A stretch of DNA of 64,000 nucleotides from NCBI GenBank assembly GCA_021613375.1, contig CM038719.1, positions 34,324,747-34,388,746 of the forward strand. Direction: 5' to 3'. The notes under the pieces are model-generated. The model did no database searches, was not told the origin of the DNA, and saw only the letters and a list, made by a program, of their open reading frames with translations. Below are positions 11,463-23,162 of this stretch, piece after piece (positions within the stretch are counted from its first letter, which is position 1; every line of letters begins with the position of its first letter). The translations under genes were made by a program, and so were the position numbers. Source of the DNA: Megaleporinus macrocephalus. Lineage: Eukaryota; Chordata; Actinopteri; Characiformes; Anostomidae.

Positions 11463-14400
11463 ACTGTCTGACTGTAAGACTGAGCACTGTGAGTGTAGTG
11501 GGTGGTGGAGTGGTGAGGGTCTGCTCTGACTGTGACTGAGCACTGTGAGTGTAGTGGGTGGTGGAGTGGTGAGGGTCTACTCTGACTGTGAGACTGAGCA
11601 CGGTGAGTGTAGTGGGTAGTGGAGTGGTGAGGGTCTGCTCTGACTGTGAGACTGAGCACTGTGAGTGTAGTGGGTGGTGGATTGGTGAGGGTCTGCTCTG
11701 ACTGTGAGACTGAGCACTGTGAGTGTAGTGGGTGGTGGAGTGGTGAGGGTCTGCTCTGACTGTGAGACTGAGCACTGTGAGTGTAGTGGGTCGTGGAGTG
11801 GTGAGGGTCTGCTCTGACTGTGAGGCTGAGCACTGTGAGTGTAGTGGGTCGTGGAGTGGTGAGGGTCTGCTCTGACTGTGAGACTGAGCACTGTGAGTAT
11901 AGTGGGTGGTGGAGTGGTGAGGGTCTGCTCTGACTGTGAGACTGAGCACTGTGAGTGTAGTGGGTGGTGGAGTGGTGAGGGTCTGCTCTGACTGTGAGAC
12001 TGAGCACTGTGAGTGTAGTGGGTGGTGGAGTGGTGAGGGTCTGCTCTGACTGTGAGACTGAGCACTAGGAGTGTAGTGGGTGGTGGAGTGGTGAGGGTCT
12101 GTTCTGACTGTGAGACTGAGCACTGTGAGTGTAGTGAGTGGTGGAGTGGTGAGGGTCTGCTCTGACTGTGACTGAGCACTGTGAGTGTAGTGGGTGGTGG
12201 CGTGGTGAGGGTCTGCTCTGACTGTGAGACTGAGCACTGTGAGTGTAGTGGGTGGTGGAGTGGTGAGGGTCTGCTCTGACTGTGACTGAGCACTGTGAGT
12301 GTAGTGGGTGGTGGAGTGGTGAAGGTCTGCTCTGACTGTGACTGAGCACTGAGAGTGTAGTGGGTGGTGGAGTGGTGAAGGTCTGCTCTGACTGTGACTG
12401 AGCACTGTGAGTGTAGTGGGTGGTGGAGTGGTGAGGGTCTGCTCTGACTGTGAGACTGAGCACTGTGAATGTAGTGGGTGGTGGAGTGGTGAGGATCTGC
12501 TCTGACTGTGAGGCTGAGCACTGTGAGTGTAGTGGGTGGTGGAGTGGTGAGGGTCTGCTCTGACTGTGAGACTGAGCACTGTGAGTGTAGTGGGTGATGG
12601 AGTGATGAGGGTCTGCTCTGACTGTGAGACTGAGCACTGTGAGTGTAGTGAGTGGTGGAGTGGTGAGGGTCTGCTCTGACTGTGAGACTGAGCACTGTGA
12701 GTGTAGTGGGTGGTGGAGTGGTGAAGGTCTGCTCTGACTGTGAGACTGAGCACTGTGAGTGTAGTGGGTCGTGGAGTGGTGAGGGTCTGCTCTGACTGTG
12801 ACTGAGCACTGTGAGTGTAGTGGGTCGTGGAGTGGTGAGGGTCTGCTCTGACTGTGACTGAGCACTGTGAGTGTAGTGGGTGGTGGAGTGGTGAGGGTCT
12901 GCTCTGACTGTGAGACTGAGCACTGTGAGTGTAGTGGGTGGTGGAGTGGTGAAGGTCTGCTCTCACTGTGAGACTGAGCACTGTGAGTGTAGTGGGTCGT
13001 GGAGTGGTGAGGGTCTGCTCTGACTGTGACTGAGCACTGTGAGTGTAGTGGGTCGTGGAGTGGTGAGGGTCTGCTCTGACTGTGACTGAGCACTGTGAGT
13101 GTAGTGGGTGGTGGAGTGGTGAGGGTCTGCTCTGACTGTGAGACTGAGCACTGTGAGTGTTGGGGGTGGTGGAGTGGTGAGGGTCTGCTCTGACTGTGAC
13201 TGAGCACTGTGAGTGTAGTGGGTGGTGGAGTGGTGAAGGTCTGCTCTGACTGTGACTGAGCACTGTGAGTGTAGTGGGTGGTGGAGTGGTGAGGGTCTGC
13301 TCTGACTGTGAGACTGAGCACTGTGAGTGTAGTGAGTGGTGGAGTGGTGAGGGTCTGCTCTGACTGTGACTGAGCACTGTGAGTGTAGTGGGTGGTGGAG
13401 TGGTGAGGGTCTGCTCTGACTGTGAGACTGAGCACTGTGAGTGTAGTGGGTGGTGGAGTGGTGAGGGTCTGCTCTGACTGTGAGACTGAGCACTGTGAGT
13501 GTAGTGGGTGGTGGAGTGGTGAGGGTCTGCTCTGACTGTGAGACTGAGCACTGTGAATGTAGTGGGTGGTGGAGTGGTGAGGGTCTGCTCTGACTGTGAG
13601 GCTGAGCACTGTGAGTGTAGTGGGTGGTGGCGTGGTGAGGGTCTGCTCTGACTGTGAGACTGAGCACTGTGAGTGTAGTGGGTGGTGGAGTGGTGAAGGT
13701 CTGCTCTGACTGTGAGACTGAGCACTGTGAGTGTAGTGGGTCGTGGAGTGGTGAGGGTCTGCTCTGACTGTGACTGAGCACTGTGAGTGTAGTGGGTGGT
13801 GGAGTGGTGAGGGTCTGCTCTGACTGTGAGACTGAGCACTGAGAGTGTAGTGGGTCGTGGAGTGGTGAGGGTCTGCTCTGACTGTGACTGAGCACTGTGA
13901 GTGTAGTGGGTCGTGGAGTGGTGAGGGTCTGCTCTGACTGTGAGACTGAGCACTGTGAGTGTAGTGGGTGGTGGAGTGGTGAGGGTCTGCTCTGACTGTG
14001 ACTGAGCACTGTGAGTGTAGTGGGTGGTGGAGTGGTGAAGGTCTGCTCTGACTGTGACTGAGCACTGTGAGTGTAGTGAGTGGTGGAGTGGTGAGGGTCT
14101 GCTCTGACTGTGACTGAGCACTGTGAGTGTAGTGGGTGGTGGAGTGGTGAGGGTCTGCTCTGACTGTGAGACTGAGCACTGTGAGTGTAGTGGGTGGTGG
14201 AGTGGTGAGGGTCTGCTCTGACTGTGAGACTGAGCACTGTGAGTGTAGTGAGTGGTGGAGTGGTGAGGGTCTGCTCTGACTGTGACTGAGCACTGTGAGT
14301 GTAGTGGGTGGTGGGAGTGGTGAGGGGTCTGCTCTGACTGTGGAGACTGAGCACCTGTGAGTGTAGTGGGTGGTGGAGTGGTGAGGGTCTGCTCTGACTG

Positions 14401-15753
14401 TGAGCTGAGCACTGTGAGTGTAGTGGGTGGTGGAGTGGTGAGGGTCTGCTCTGACTGTGAGACTGAGCACTGTGAGTGTAGTGGGTTGTGGAGTGGTGAG
14501 GGTCTGCTCTGACTGTGACTGATGCACTGTGAGTGTAGTGGGGTGGTGGAGTGGTGAGGGTCTGCTCTGACTGTGAGACTGAGCACTGTGAGTGTAGTGG
14601 GTGGTGGAGTGGGTGAGGGTCTGCTCTGACTGTGACTGAGCACTGTGAGTGTAGTGGGTGGTGGTGTGGGTGAAGGCTGCTCTGACTGTGACTGAGCACT
14701 GAGAGTGTAGTGGGTGGTGGAGTGGTGAAGGTCTGCTCTGACTGTGACTGAGCACTGTGAGTGTAGTGGGTCGTGGAGTGGTGAAGGTCTGCTCTGACTG
14801 TGAGACTGAGCACTGTGAGTGTAGTGGGTCGTGGAGTGGTGAGGGTCTGCTCTGACTGTGACTGAGCACTGTGAGTGTAGTGGGTCGTGGAGTGGTGAGG
14901 GTCTGCTCTGACTGTGACTGAGCACTGTGAGTGTAGTGGGTGGTGGAGTGGTGAGGGTCTGCTCTGACTGTGAGACTGAGCACTGTGAGTGTAGTGGGTC
15001 GTGGAGTGGTGAGGGTCTGCTCTGACTGTGAGACTGAGCACTGTGAGTGTAGTGGGGGGTGGAGTGGTGAGGGTCTGCTCTGACTGTGACTGAGCACTGT
15101 GAGTGTAGTGAGTGGTGGAGTGGTGAGGGTCTGCTCTGACTGTAACTGAGCACTGTGAGTGTAGTGAGTGGTGGAGTGGTGAAGGTCTGCTCTGACTGTG
15201 AGACTGAGCACTGTGAGTGTAGTGGGTCGTGGAGTGGTGAGGGTCTGCTCTGACTGTGACTGAGCACTGTGAGTGTAGTGGGTGGTGGAGTGGTGAAGGT
15301 CTGCTCTGACTGTGAGACTGAGCACTGTGAGTGTAGTGGGTGGTGGAGTGGTGAAGGTCTGCTCTGACTGTGAGACTGAGCACTGTGAGTGTAGTGGGTT
15401 GTGGAGTGGTGAATGTCTGCTCTGACTGTGAGACTGAGCACTGTGAGTGTAGTGGGTGGTGGAGTGGTGAGGGTCTGCTCTGACTGTGAGGCTGAGCACT
15501 GTGAGTGTAGTGGGTCGTGGAGTGGTGAGGGTCTGCTCTGACTGTGACTGAGCACTGTGAGTGTAGTGGGTGGTGGAGTGGTGAGGGTCTGCTCTGACTG
15601 TGACTGAGCACTGTGAGTGTAGTGGGTCGTGGAGTGGTGAGGGTCTGCTCTGACTGTGACTGAGCACTGTGAGTGTAGTGGGTAGTGGAGTGGTGAGGGT
15701 CTGCTCTGACTGTGACTGAGCACTGTGAGTGTAGTGGGTCGTGGAGTGGTCTG
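11463..15753. repeat. 4.3-kb minisatellite of 56- and 58-bp units, about 75 copies
   Basis: Head-to-tail array whose unit includes ACTGAGCACTGTGAGTGTAG, then TGGGTGGTGGAGTGGTGAGG and GTCTGCTCTGACTGTG, with or without a following AG pair. That 2-bp indel gives the 58- and 56-bp forms, which are intermixed. Common variants are GGTCGTGG for GGTGGTGG, GTGAAGG for GTGAGGG, and AGTGAGTGG. A slightly disordered block with extra Gs lies at 14300-14700. The minus strand is free of stops in all frames over long distances, giving one frame of 1,471 codons (11359-15774). See findings for why I do not call this a gene. Confidence 0.97.
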
Positions 15754-15759
15754 ATCTGC

Positions 15760-16239
15760 CGACTTCGGGAACATATGTAACGTTAATAATGTCAGTCTAA
15801 CGTTACATACTTTGTAGGCTAGACTGCTGGTTCACCAGGCTGGCAGAATAACTTTATTGTTAGCTGTGATGTTTCATAGTTCTGTATTTATAATTATTAA
15901 TGCAGCCAAGTGATGCAAAAGCATGTCAATTAATGCTGTGCTTGCATGTTTGTGGTAGACGGATGATAGCCAACGGAATATTTCATTACTTAATGGAAAA
16001 ACTAAATCAGCAGGAAGCAGTAGCTCCATCCGGTGTTCACTTTTCTCAACCAAAACATTTTTAAACTGAACTGTACATTGATGGGTTAAATGCGGAGATC
16101 TTGAATTGAATGGGTTAAATGCGGAGATCAATGAAGTATCTATCTACTACAAATTAATATCAGCTGGTTCATCTTATGGCCAATAAAAAGGTGTCTGATT
16201 ACACAAGAAGCGTCTCATAATGGGTAACATTGGTGTAGG
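15760..16239. other. Unique spacer between minisatellite and right duplication arm
   Basis: No gene recognised. A short direct repeat TGGGTTAAATGCGGAGATC occurs at about 16082 and 16110. Confidence 0.4.
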
Positions 16240-17178
16240 AAGAAAAAGAAAAAGTGGAAACTGTTTAAAAACACTTTTATTTTAAAAGCATGTTTTGGCA
16301 ACGTTTGCAATTCACAGCATGTCACAGAGCCCCCGTTGTTAGCAGTGGGCTCTGGTTGTTAGGTGGTCTTTCACTTTGTTTTAGAGCTTGTGTTGAGATG
16401 CCTGTTCAGAAATATCCTGCAGTCAGGATCAGTCGGGTAGCTTTAAACAAGAGGTTAGCGATAAGAGCAGTGAATAGCAAAATTTACTGCAATAAAACGG
16501 CTTTTGTATAATGTGTTGTTATGGTAACAGACGAGGAGGGTTTGGGTTAGCTTACATTTATATTAACTTTAGTTAGAAAGCACTCTGAAACGTAAAGTTA
16601 CATTACTCTCTGACCACGCCCCAAACTGCAGACTGCTACTACACTACATACATAGAAAAATAAAATATAATAAATAAAATAAATAAACAAATAAATAAAT
16701 AAAAGGACACCATTATTAGAAGTGCTTTCAGTGGTGCAGTATGTAATGTTCCAGAGGGTGCTGTTTGGGACACAGCCTTACTGTCTAACAGTTAGTCTAG
16801 TCTAGTCAGGAAACCTTAACATACATTCATTTGTCATATCATGTCAGCATTATACTCCAAAGAAAATAATAATTATTTTAGTTATATAAGTATATAATCC
16901 AGACATTGCATGTATAATTTAAAAGTTAACTGTACCATGTAATGTGGAGGATCTAGTTTGGTTTGAAAAGTGATCTTTAATTGGATTTATCTAATAATAA
17001 TTAGACGTACAGATAATGTTATATTTTGTTTATTTTTTAGTAATTTACTGTAATTAAACAAATGTTGTTCTACGTCACTATACATACAGTGATTTACTAC
17101 CTTACCTACAGTGGAATCAGCTTATAGTTAATATTTAGGGAATAGGGTGGGATTTGATTCATATTAGCAAATATAGGA
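16240..17178. repeat. Right arm of large inverted duplication
   Basis: Reverse complement of 7368-8312. The arm runs from the CAGTTTCC-equivalent (near 16255) through TGTTGAGATGCCTGTTCAGA, AGACGAGGAGGGTTTGGGTT, ACGCCCCAAACTGCAGACTG and GTGCTGTTTGGGACACAGCC to TTTGATTCATA. The transition to non-matching sequence is at about 17178. Confidence 0.88.
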
Positions 17179-17189
17179 CACTCTTGCTC

Positions 17190-17428
17190 AATTGTGATGC
17201 ACAGCTGAAAAACATCCTACTAATAAGTGAGTATAAAAGGGAACAACATTCTAGGTTAGTTTAGTATCTGAAGCATCAGCAGTTGATGGCTTGCTGACCG
17301 GCTCAAAATGACCAGAAAGAAACAACATTCTTTAGAGAGCCGTCAGTCCATTGTTGTGTTAAGGAAGAAGATACTCCATTGAAAACAAGAACATTTCACT
17401 GTGATCCCAAACTTTTGAGCGGTAGCGT

Positions 17429-17430
<2 letters not shown>
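17190..17430. mobile_element. Tc1-like fragment with terminal repeat
   Basis: Contains a decayed transposase N-terminal stretch (AGAGAGCCGTCAGTCCATTG and AGGAAGAAGATACTCCATTG) and ends with CCCAAACTTTTGAGCGGTAG, which resembles the inverted terminus of a fish Tc1 family different from that at 2132-3222. A (TA)n tract abuts it. A further piece, ATCTTTAGAAACACCTTTTG, continues after the (TA)n at about 17527 and recurs at 18660. Confidence 0.6.

Positions 17431-17514
<84 letters not shown>
17431..17514. repeat. (TA)n microsatellite
   Basis: About 42 TA dinucleotides grown directly at the Tc1-like terminus. Confidence 0.97.
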
Positions 17515-17516
<2 letters not shown>

Positions 17517-17804
17517 AAGGAATGGAATCTTTAGAAACACCTTTTGACCTTTAGAAATATGTTCGCTGCCGCTACATACCAGCTTAGCACTGTATGTTGC
17601 GAATGAGATACTTTGTACTATGGTAATATGGTAATAACAGGATGTGCCAGGGAACAAGCTGTGAGAAGCATCAATATGCTGGCGTGTGACCACCATACAC
17701 TGACAACACAGGAAGCAGCCACAGGAAGCAGCATGATTGCTTTGACTGGCTCTTATTAAGACTGGCTTTACATGGTATAACTATGACCTCTCTTTTTTAT
17801 ATAG

Positions 17805-20800
17805 ACAGCAATCAGAGGGTCAACCGGGACAGTACATCTCTGACACCTTCAGATACATCAAAGCAGTGAAGAACTTCTGTGACAGAGAAACAGAATGGAC
17901 GCGTCAGAGAGAGTCTGAGATAAAGGAAATGATGGCTCCCAAAACCTGGATAGACACAGTTTGCAGAATCACACATTATTGTGGACTCAAGAAACCGAAG
18001 AACAGTCTGGGGGTTATTCTGAGGAACACTCTGGAAGGGCTGCAGGATCTTCATAGCTTCCTGGACGCAGTGGAAAAGCTAGCAGTCACCTCGCCGTTCG
18101 TGTTTATGGATGAGAGCTTCCCATTGGAGGGGGTGAACGCTGAGGCTGTGCAATCAGTGATCTCAGCAGCCAGAACCGTGTCTCCACTCCTCATCCCCTT
18201 CAAGAGAGAGGACAGAGCTTTCTTCTCACCTGAACCTGAAAATGTGGACCTGCTGGTCCATCAGCTGCACAAATACATCAGCGTTATGAAATCGCTGTGC
18301 AAGGAAATGAGGTGAGTATTTAAATTAAACCACATACAGTAATTATATTACAATTTCCGAGTATATACGGGGCAGTCGTGGCCTGAAGGTCAGGGATCCG
18401 GTCTTGTGACCGGAAGGTTGCCAGTTCGATCCCTGGGACCAGGAGGACATGACTGAAGTGCCCTTGAGCAAGGCTCCCAATTGCTCCCCGGGCGCTAAGG
18501 ATAGGGCTGCCCACTGCTCCCGGCATGTGTGCTCACTGCCCCCTAGTGTGTATGTTCACTAGTCTGTCCCAACTGCTAGAATGGCCCAGCCAATCACCAG
18601 ACCTGAATCCAACTGATAATCTATGGAAGGAACTAAAGCTCATAGAAGTTAATAGAATCTTTAGAAACATCTTTTGACCTTTAGAAATATGTTTACTTAG
18701 AAAATTGGTGACAGGACTGAAGTGCCCTTGAGCAAGGCTCCCAACTGCTCCCCGGGCGCCGTGGATAGGGCTGCCTACCGCTCGGGGCATGTGTGCTCAC
18801 TGCCCCCTAGTGTGTATGTTCACTAGTCTGTCCCAAGTATAGACAAATACAGTGTGTTTAACCTAATACCACACAAACAGTTATAATATTTCATGTCTGT
18901 ATTGGACACATCCATTAAAAATGAACCCATGAATGTTTAAATGAATGTAGATCGGTTTACGACCAATTAATGCAGAAAACTTGGAAATTGCTTATTCTTG
19001 GCACTGTAAATAGTTTTGTGATGCATTATAAACTCTTCTTATTATTTTTATTATATGAATTCCTCTTATTCTAACTTATTTGACAATTCTCGAGGTCAAA
19101 ATTGGCTGTTTTTATAGAAATGAAGTTGGGCAGAAATTTGTACACTCCTCTGATGTCACCATGATAGATGTACACTAGCAACCCTATAGCAACCACCAGC
19201 AACACCCAACCAATCAAATGGGAAACAGCTAAAACCTAATAACATCCTAAGAACCACCTAGAATGGCAACACTATTCACCGTATTTAGCCACACCCACTT
19301 TCAAGCGTGTGTTTGTTCTGCCTTTGTGTTAGAACTTCCATTCAGCTAACCAAAATGAATACAGTTACATGGGAGGGGAGCAGAGAGACAATAAGAAGTT
19401 TGAATGGGACAACACTGTCTCCTCCGAGGTTAATGACACAGTGGGTGGATGATATGAAAGGGTGGGCTGAGGTTACTGAGGTCAGCATTTATAATTATTT
19501 TGTAATCTCAGAAGGTGTATACGGTTTAGCAATGGAAAACTATACAAGTACTGAAGTGTATCAGTACCTGCACAGTGGGAAGGTGGGCGTGTACTCCTAC
19601 ATAAAGACGGTGAGTTTATATTTCTGAAAGCCGGTTAAACCCAGTCAAGCCAGCTGCCTGAGCCACTCTGCGTGGGTGTTAGCTACAGCCCAGATAGCCT
19701 AGCGCGGTGGACACTGATCAGAAAACAGTTACTTAACTGATAGACTCACCAGCACCCAACACGTCTGCTTCCTCGGAGCTTCATAAGTGAGATATTTCTC
19801 TGGATAAGGAAGCTCTGGTGCTGGTTCTCCTCCACAGAATGGTGAGAACAGACATACGGAGGTTTGTTTGGGTGGATGTTTTAAATTTAGCGCCTTCAGC
19901 CATAGACGCAGGTCCTCTTCTTTGGAAGGCGGACCCCCAACACTCTGATCTTCAAGCCAAGTTTTCCTTTTCTTCTAATTACTGACTCCCTCTAACTGAA
20001 CATATTATGCTGGTCATTTTACATGTTTGTTGTTGTTTTGCTTATAATTAGTATCAACGCACCGGAAGATCTAACACAAAGTAAACAAAGATGCCCCCCC
20101 AGTGTTGTCAAGGAAAATAGCATGAATAGCAACCGCTTAGAAGACACTGCAGATACCATTGCAACCATTTGGAACACCATAAAAGTTGTCTAGCAACCAC
20201 TGGGAACATCATAGCAGCCCTTAGCAACATCACAAGCAAAAACAAGGGATACCATAGAAATAAGAAGAAATAATAAAACAATATATACTAAATATATAAA
20301 GTGTAATAATTGATTATAAGTTGAAGTAAATCAAATTAAAGTATTTTTTCTTTTTTTATAATTAAAAATAAAAAATAAAAGTAAACTTGCATATGATCTC
20401 ATGCATGTATATGATTATTTCAAAAATCAGCATGCTTCACCTCATACACAGAAAATCTTTTTAAAAATATCATATTGAAGTGTATTTTTCCATATACATT
20501 TTTCTATATACATTTAAAGATTTTTTTTAGAAAGAAAGTCGATATTTGTATGGTAGATACATCTGGCTTAGCAATTCTCTGTTTTACACGCTCGGTATGG
20601 AAGGTGATTTAAACCATGTGTGTACGTCTTGGGGAACATCATAGCAGCCCTTAGCAACATCATAAGCGAAAGCAAGGGATACCATAGCAGCCACTAAGCA
20701 AGACCCTAACAAACACCTGGAACACCACAACAACCCACAAAAAACACCCTCGCAACTACCTAGCAACCTACTAGGAATTACTTAAAGGGAACGGCTGGGA

Positions 20801-23162
20801 ACACTTGTAAGCCTTAATATGATGTAATGACTCAAAATTGTTAAGACGTGTTGTAAAAAAAATCACAAAAGTAGCAGATTTATTTATAAATTAACACTTC
20901 TATTCTAAATATTTAACAGCCATTATTTCTGGCGCGCAATGCCTGCTGGGTAGATGACTTCAAATGGTTGCAGTGCTAAACTAGACTGTGGTTGGAAGGA
21001 GTGAATGTTAGTTACTAACCTAGCTTAAAGAAAACCATGTACATTGTGCTGTTGGTATTGTTTCTGTGAAAGGCAGTGGGAAGACAACATTTCACAAACA
21101 TAAACAAGGAGAATAGTTAGTGAAGTAGTGTGTGGACCAACACAGCTACCCAAAGACCCCCGCTCTGCGGGTCGTTCAGTAGACCACCACTGGTGAGAGA
21201 CTTGACGGAGGCTGTTGGTTTTGAGCGTAGACTAAAACACAATGCAGCTCCACAGTTTCCCCACACAGGAAGTCCAAAAGCTCCAGATTATGGAGAACCG
21301 CGAGAAGAACCGTGAATGTGAACATGCGCTGGACTCTCTCCTGAGAATGTTTAGCGTTAGCGTTAGCTGCTTCTCCTCGTTTGTGGATCGTGAAGGTGAA
21401 AGTACAGTCTTAGTAGTGAACATACTACTTGACTAATAAAGGAGTGTGAAGCTCAGAGAAACTCCCGTTCAGTGTATCTACCTGTTTACTGAGCGGGAAT
21501 GTTTCCTGCTAGAAAGCGGAGCTCCTTTAACAGACACTCTCCTTCTCCATCAACACCAACATACAGTTTCACAACAACTCCAGCACTGTGTCCACTCTCT
21601 CCTCCACCCTCTCTGTTCATCATTTAGACTCACGTGGTGTGTGATGTTGCCACTGATGTCAGAAATGTTGAGTTCTAGCTCAAACTGTAAAGACTGAACA
21701 GTATGCTCAAGCGCGATGACCGCTTACTGCAACTGTTTGACGTCACCACCCGCTGTACACGTCAGTAGTTACAACAATGGAGACCTATGTGTAGCGGGAT
21801 TTTACAGAAAATCTAATAAATCTGATACTTTTAGTGATTTTTTACAATGTGTCTTAACAATTTACAATCATTACACCATATTAAGGTTTACATGTGTTAC
21901 CCCCTTTGCAACCACTTAATGACATGTGGTGTCATAAGATACTATGCAACCACATAGCAACAACTTAGCAACTACCTGGAACACCATATCCACAATCCCC
22001 TACAGTCAGCCGTCTAACAACACACAAACTATTTTCTTCTCCAGATCCAGTAGAATCCTGGAAGTTACAGGAATCTATGAGTAAGTATCATCAGTACAAA
22101 CACATTCTTATCTGCTTCTACCATATTTCCAAGTGAGAAGTGAGATTTCTAATAATTTGCACGTCTGAAAACAGCCACACGTCACAGCTCAGTCTCAGTA
22201 CTGACCACTTGAACCAGCTGAGCAGGATCAGGTAAGAGCCCTTCATCTCATCAAGCATCAGTGAAGCTTACCTGTTAAATAGTTTAGATTTTACATTCTG
22301 TCCTACTGACCCAGAGTCCAAATCTTATTTCCTTTCTTTCAGAATGGACGAGTCCTTCCGACTGACGTACTTATTCGATGCTCAGGAGTTTGTTAATGTC
22401 TACACTAACACTGATGTGTCTCAGTCTCTGTCAAGTCTAGAGGCCAATGCGGTTTGTCTGGACAGGATGAAGTGCGCATACAGCTTCTTCACTATAATTG
22501 GAAGTTCCATTGGCATTGTAGGGGGTAGCTTATCCATCACTGGCATTTTAGAGGGTAGCTTGTCCTTCGGTGACCTTGTAGGGCCGCACTGGACCCTCAC
22601 ATGGTGGGGAAGTGCGCTGGGTGTTGTGAGTGCGTTCATTAGTTTGTTCACTGGCGTCGCAGAGTTAACAGTCAACACTTATTGTGTGAGAGAAGCCAAA
22701 GTCAACATCGACAGCCTTATGATGGACATGCAGAAGGTTGTAGATTGTCTTGAGCAGGCGGCTAGTAGTCAGCGTCCCGCTCCACACCTGGAAGAGGCCA
22801 ATATTGAACTTGGAGCTATGAAAGTGATCAGTCATTGTAGGACAATATTCAAAGGTTTTGACACCATCATGGATGGAACTGCTGTTGCAAAGCCAGATTA
22901 CTTAGTATCCAAAGTCAATACAAATGTATTCTTTGCAGGGAATATTCTGTCCCTTCTTTCAGATCTTGTGTTCTTCTGCAAAGAACTTTGCAGCATATGC
23001 GGACGAAAGAAGAGCAACGTGTCTCAGCTCATCTGCTCCAGAACAGCTCTGTGGCGTTCAGAGATGGAGGACTGGAAAATTATTTATGATTATCTGTGCA
23101 AAGATGAAGAAAAGTTCCAAAATTACAAGGACAAACTAGAGATCCGATCAGCTTCTAGATAG
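17805..23162 (+). CDS. Apolipoprotein-L-like protein, spliced, first exon not found
   Basis: Exons I can support: 17805-18311 (phase 2 in, 2 out), 19333-19609 (2 in, 0 out), 22045-22080 (2/2), 22193-22231 (2/2) and last exon 22343-23162. All have AG/GT borders. A linking exon that is phase 0 in and 2 out is needed between 19609 and 22045; 19838-19911 fits by phase but has a weak donor (GTCCTC). The first exon carries [14 protein letters not shown] and [18 protein letters not shown]. The second has [11 protein letters not shown] and [18 protein letters not shown]. The 272-codon last part has three hydrophobic stretches ([56 protein letters not shown]) like the membrane-inserting helices of the apolipoprotein L family. 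No start exon or signal peptide is visible. The final codons and stop overlap a Tc1 remnant. An alternative acceptor for exon 2 is 19429, same frame. Function is inferred from family only: lipid or membrane association. Confidence 0.66.
18369..18570 (+). mobile_element. tRNA-derived SINE in intron
   Basis: The head GGGGCAGTCGTGGCCTGAAG resembles a tRNA box A region, and GGTTGCCAGTTCGATCCC resembles box B. The body holds TGCCCTTGAGCAAGGCTCCC and CTGCTCCCGGCATGTGTG, typical of abundant fish tRNA SINEs. The tail is CTAGTGTGTATGTTCACTAG. It cannot be a functional tRNA because acceptor-stem pairing and the 3' part are absent. Confidence 0.75.
18575..18700 (+). mobile_element. Tc1 transposase fragment between two SINE copies
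   Basis: Reads as a decayed SPDLNP..NLWKELK motif (CCAGACCTGAATCCAACTGA followed by TAATCTATGGAAGGAAC), the conserved catalytic-region signature of Tc1 transposases. It includes the ATCTTTAGAAACATCTTTTG piece also found at about 17527. Confidence 0.55.
18712..18834 (+). mobile_element. Second, partial copy of the same SINE body and tail
   Basis: Repeats the 3' part of 18369-18570 (TGCCCTTGAGCAAGGCTCCC through ATGTTCACTAGTCTGTCCCA) without the tRNA-like head. Confidence 0.75.
19165..19280. repeat. Degenerate AGCAACC minisatellite, block 1
   Basis: Imperfect units of about 20 bp with the theme TAGCAACCACC(T)GGAACACC. Further blocks lie at 20110-20255, 20634-20770 and 21905-22025, suggesting one array broken by later insertions. 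Confidence 0.55.
20258..20630. repeat. Dispersed ~370-bp repeat, copy 1
   Basis: Matches 23591-23958 in the same orientation (shared ACTTGCATATGATCTCATGC, GGTAGATACATCTGGCTTAG, TCGGTATGGAAGGTGATTTA). It is flanked on both sides by a ~50-bp direct repeat containing ATCATAGCAGCCCTTAGCAA (20208-20255 and 20638-20685), as if inserted into the AGCAACC minisatellite. Confidence 0.75.
20773..21905. mobile_element. Possible non-autonomous element interrupting the AGCAACC array
   Basis: Sequence unlike its surroundings lies between two blocks of AGCAACC minisatellite. It begins near CTTAAAGGGAACGG and ends near GTTACCCCCTTTG, so its ends are weakly inverted (AAAGGG / CCCTTT). No transposase frame and no clear target duplication were found. 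Confidence 0.3.

Noticed and set aside
11359..15774. 1,471-codon minus-strand ORF as a giant repetitive protein
   Set aside because: It is the stop-poor strand of a 56/58-bp minisatellite. Frame-rotating 2-bp indels, equal openness of other frames and absence of any leader or domain argue against coding.
17343..17696. 117-codon ORF with YIYI run
   Set aside because: Generated by the (TA)n tract next to a Tc1-like end.
18369..18450. tRNA gene
   Set aside because: Only box A/B-like parts of a SINE head are present, with no cloverleaf or acceptor stem, and it continues into a SINE body.
21130..21700. Overlapping ORFs of 60-83 codons on both strands
   Set aside because: Inside a probable non-autonomous element; mutually overlapping, with no recognised protein.
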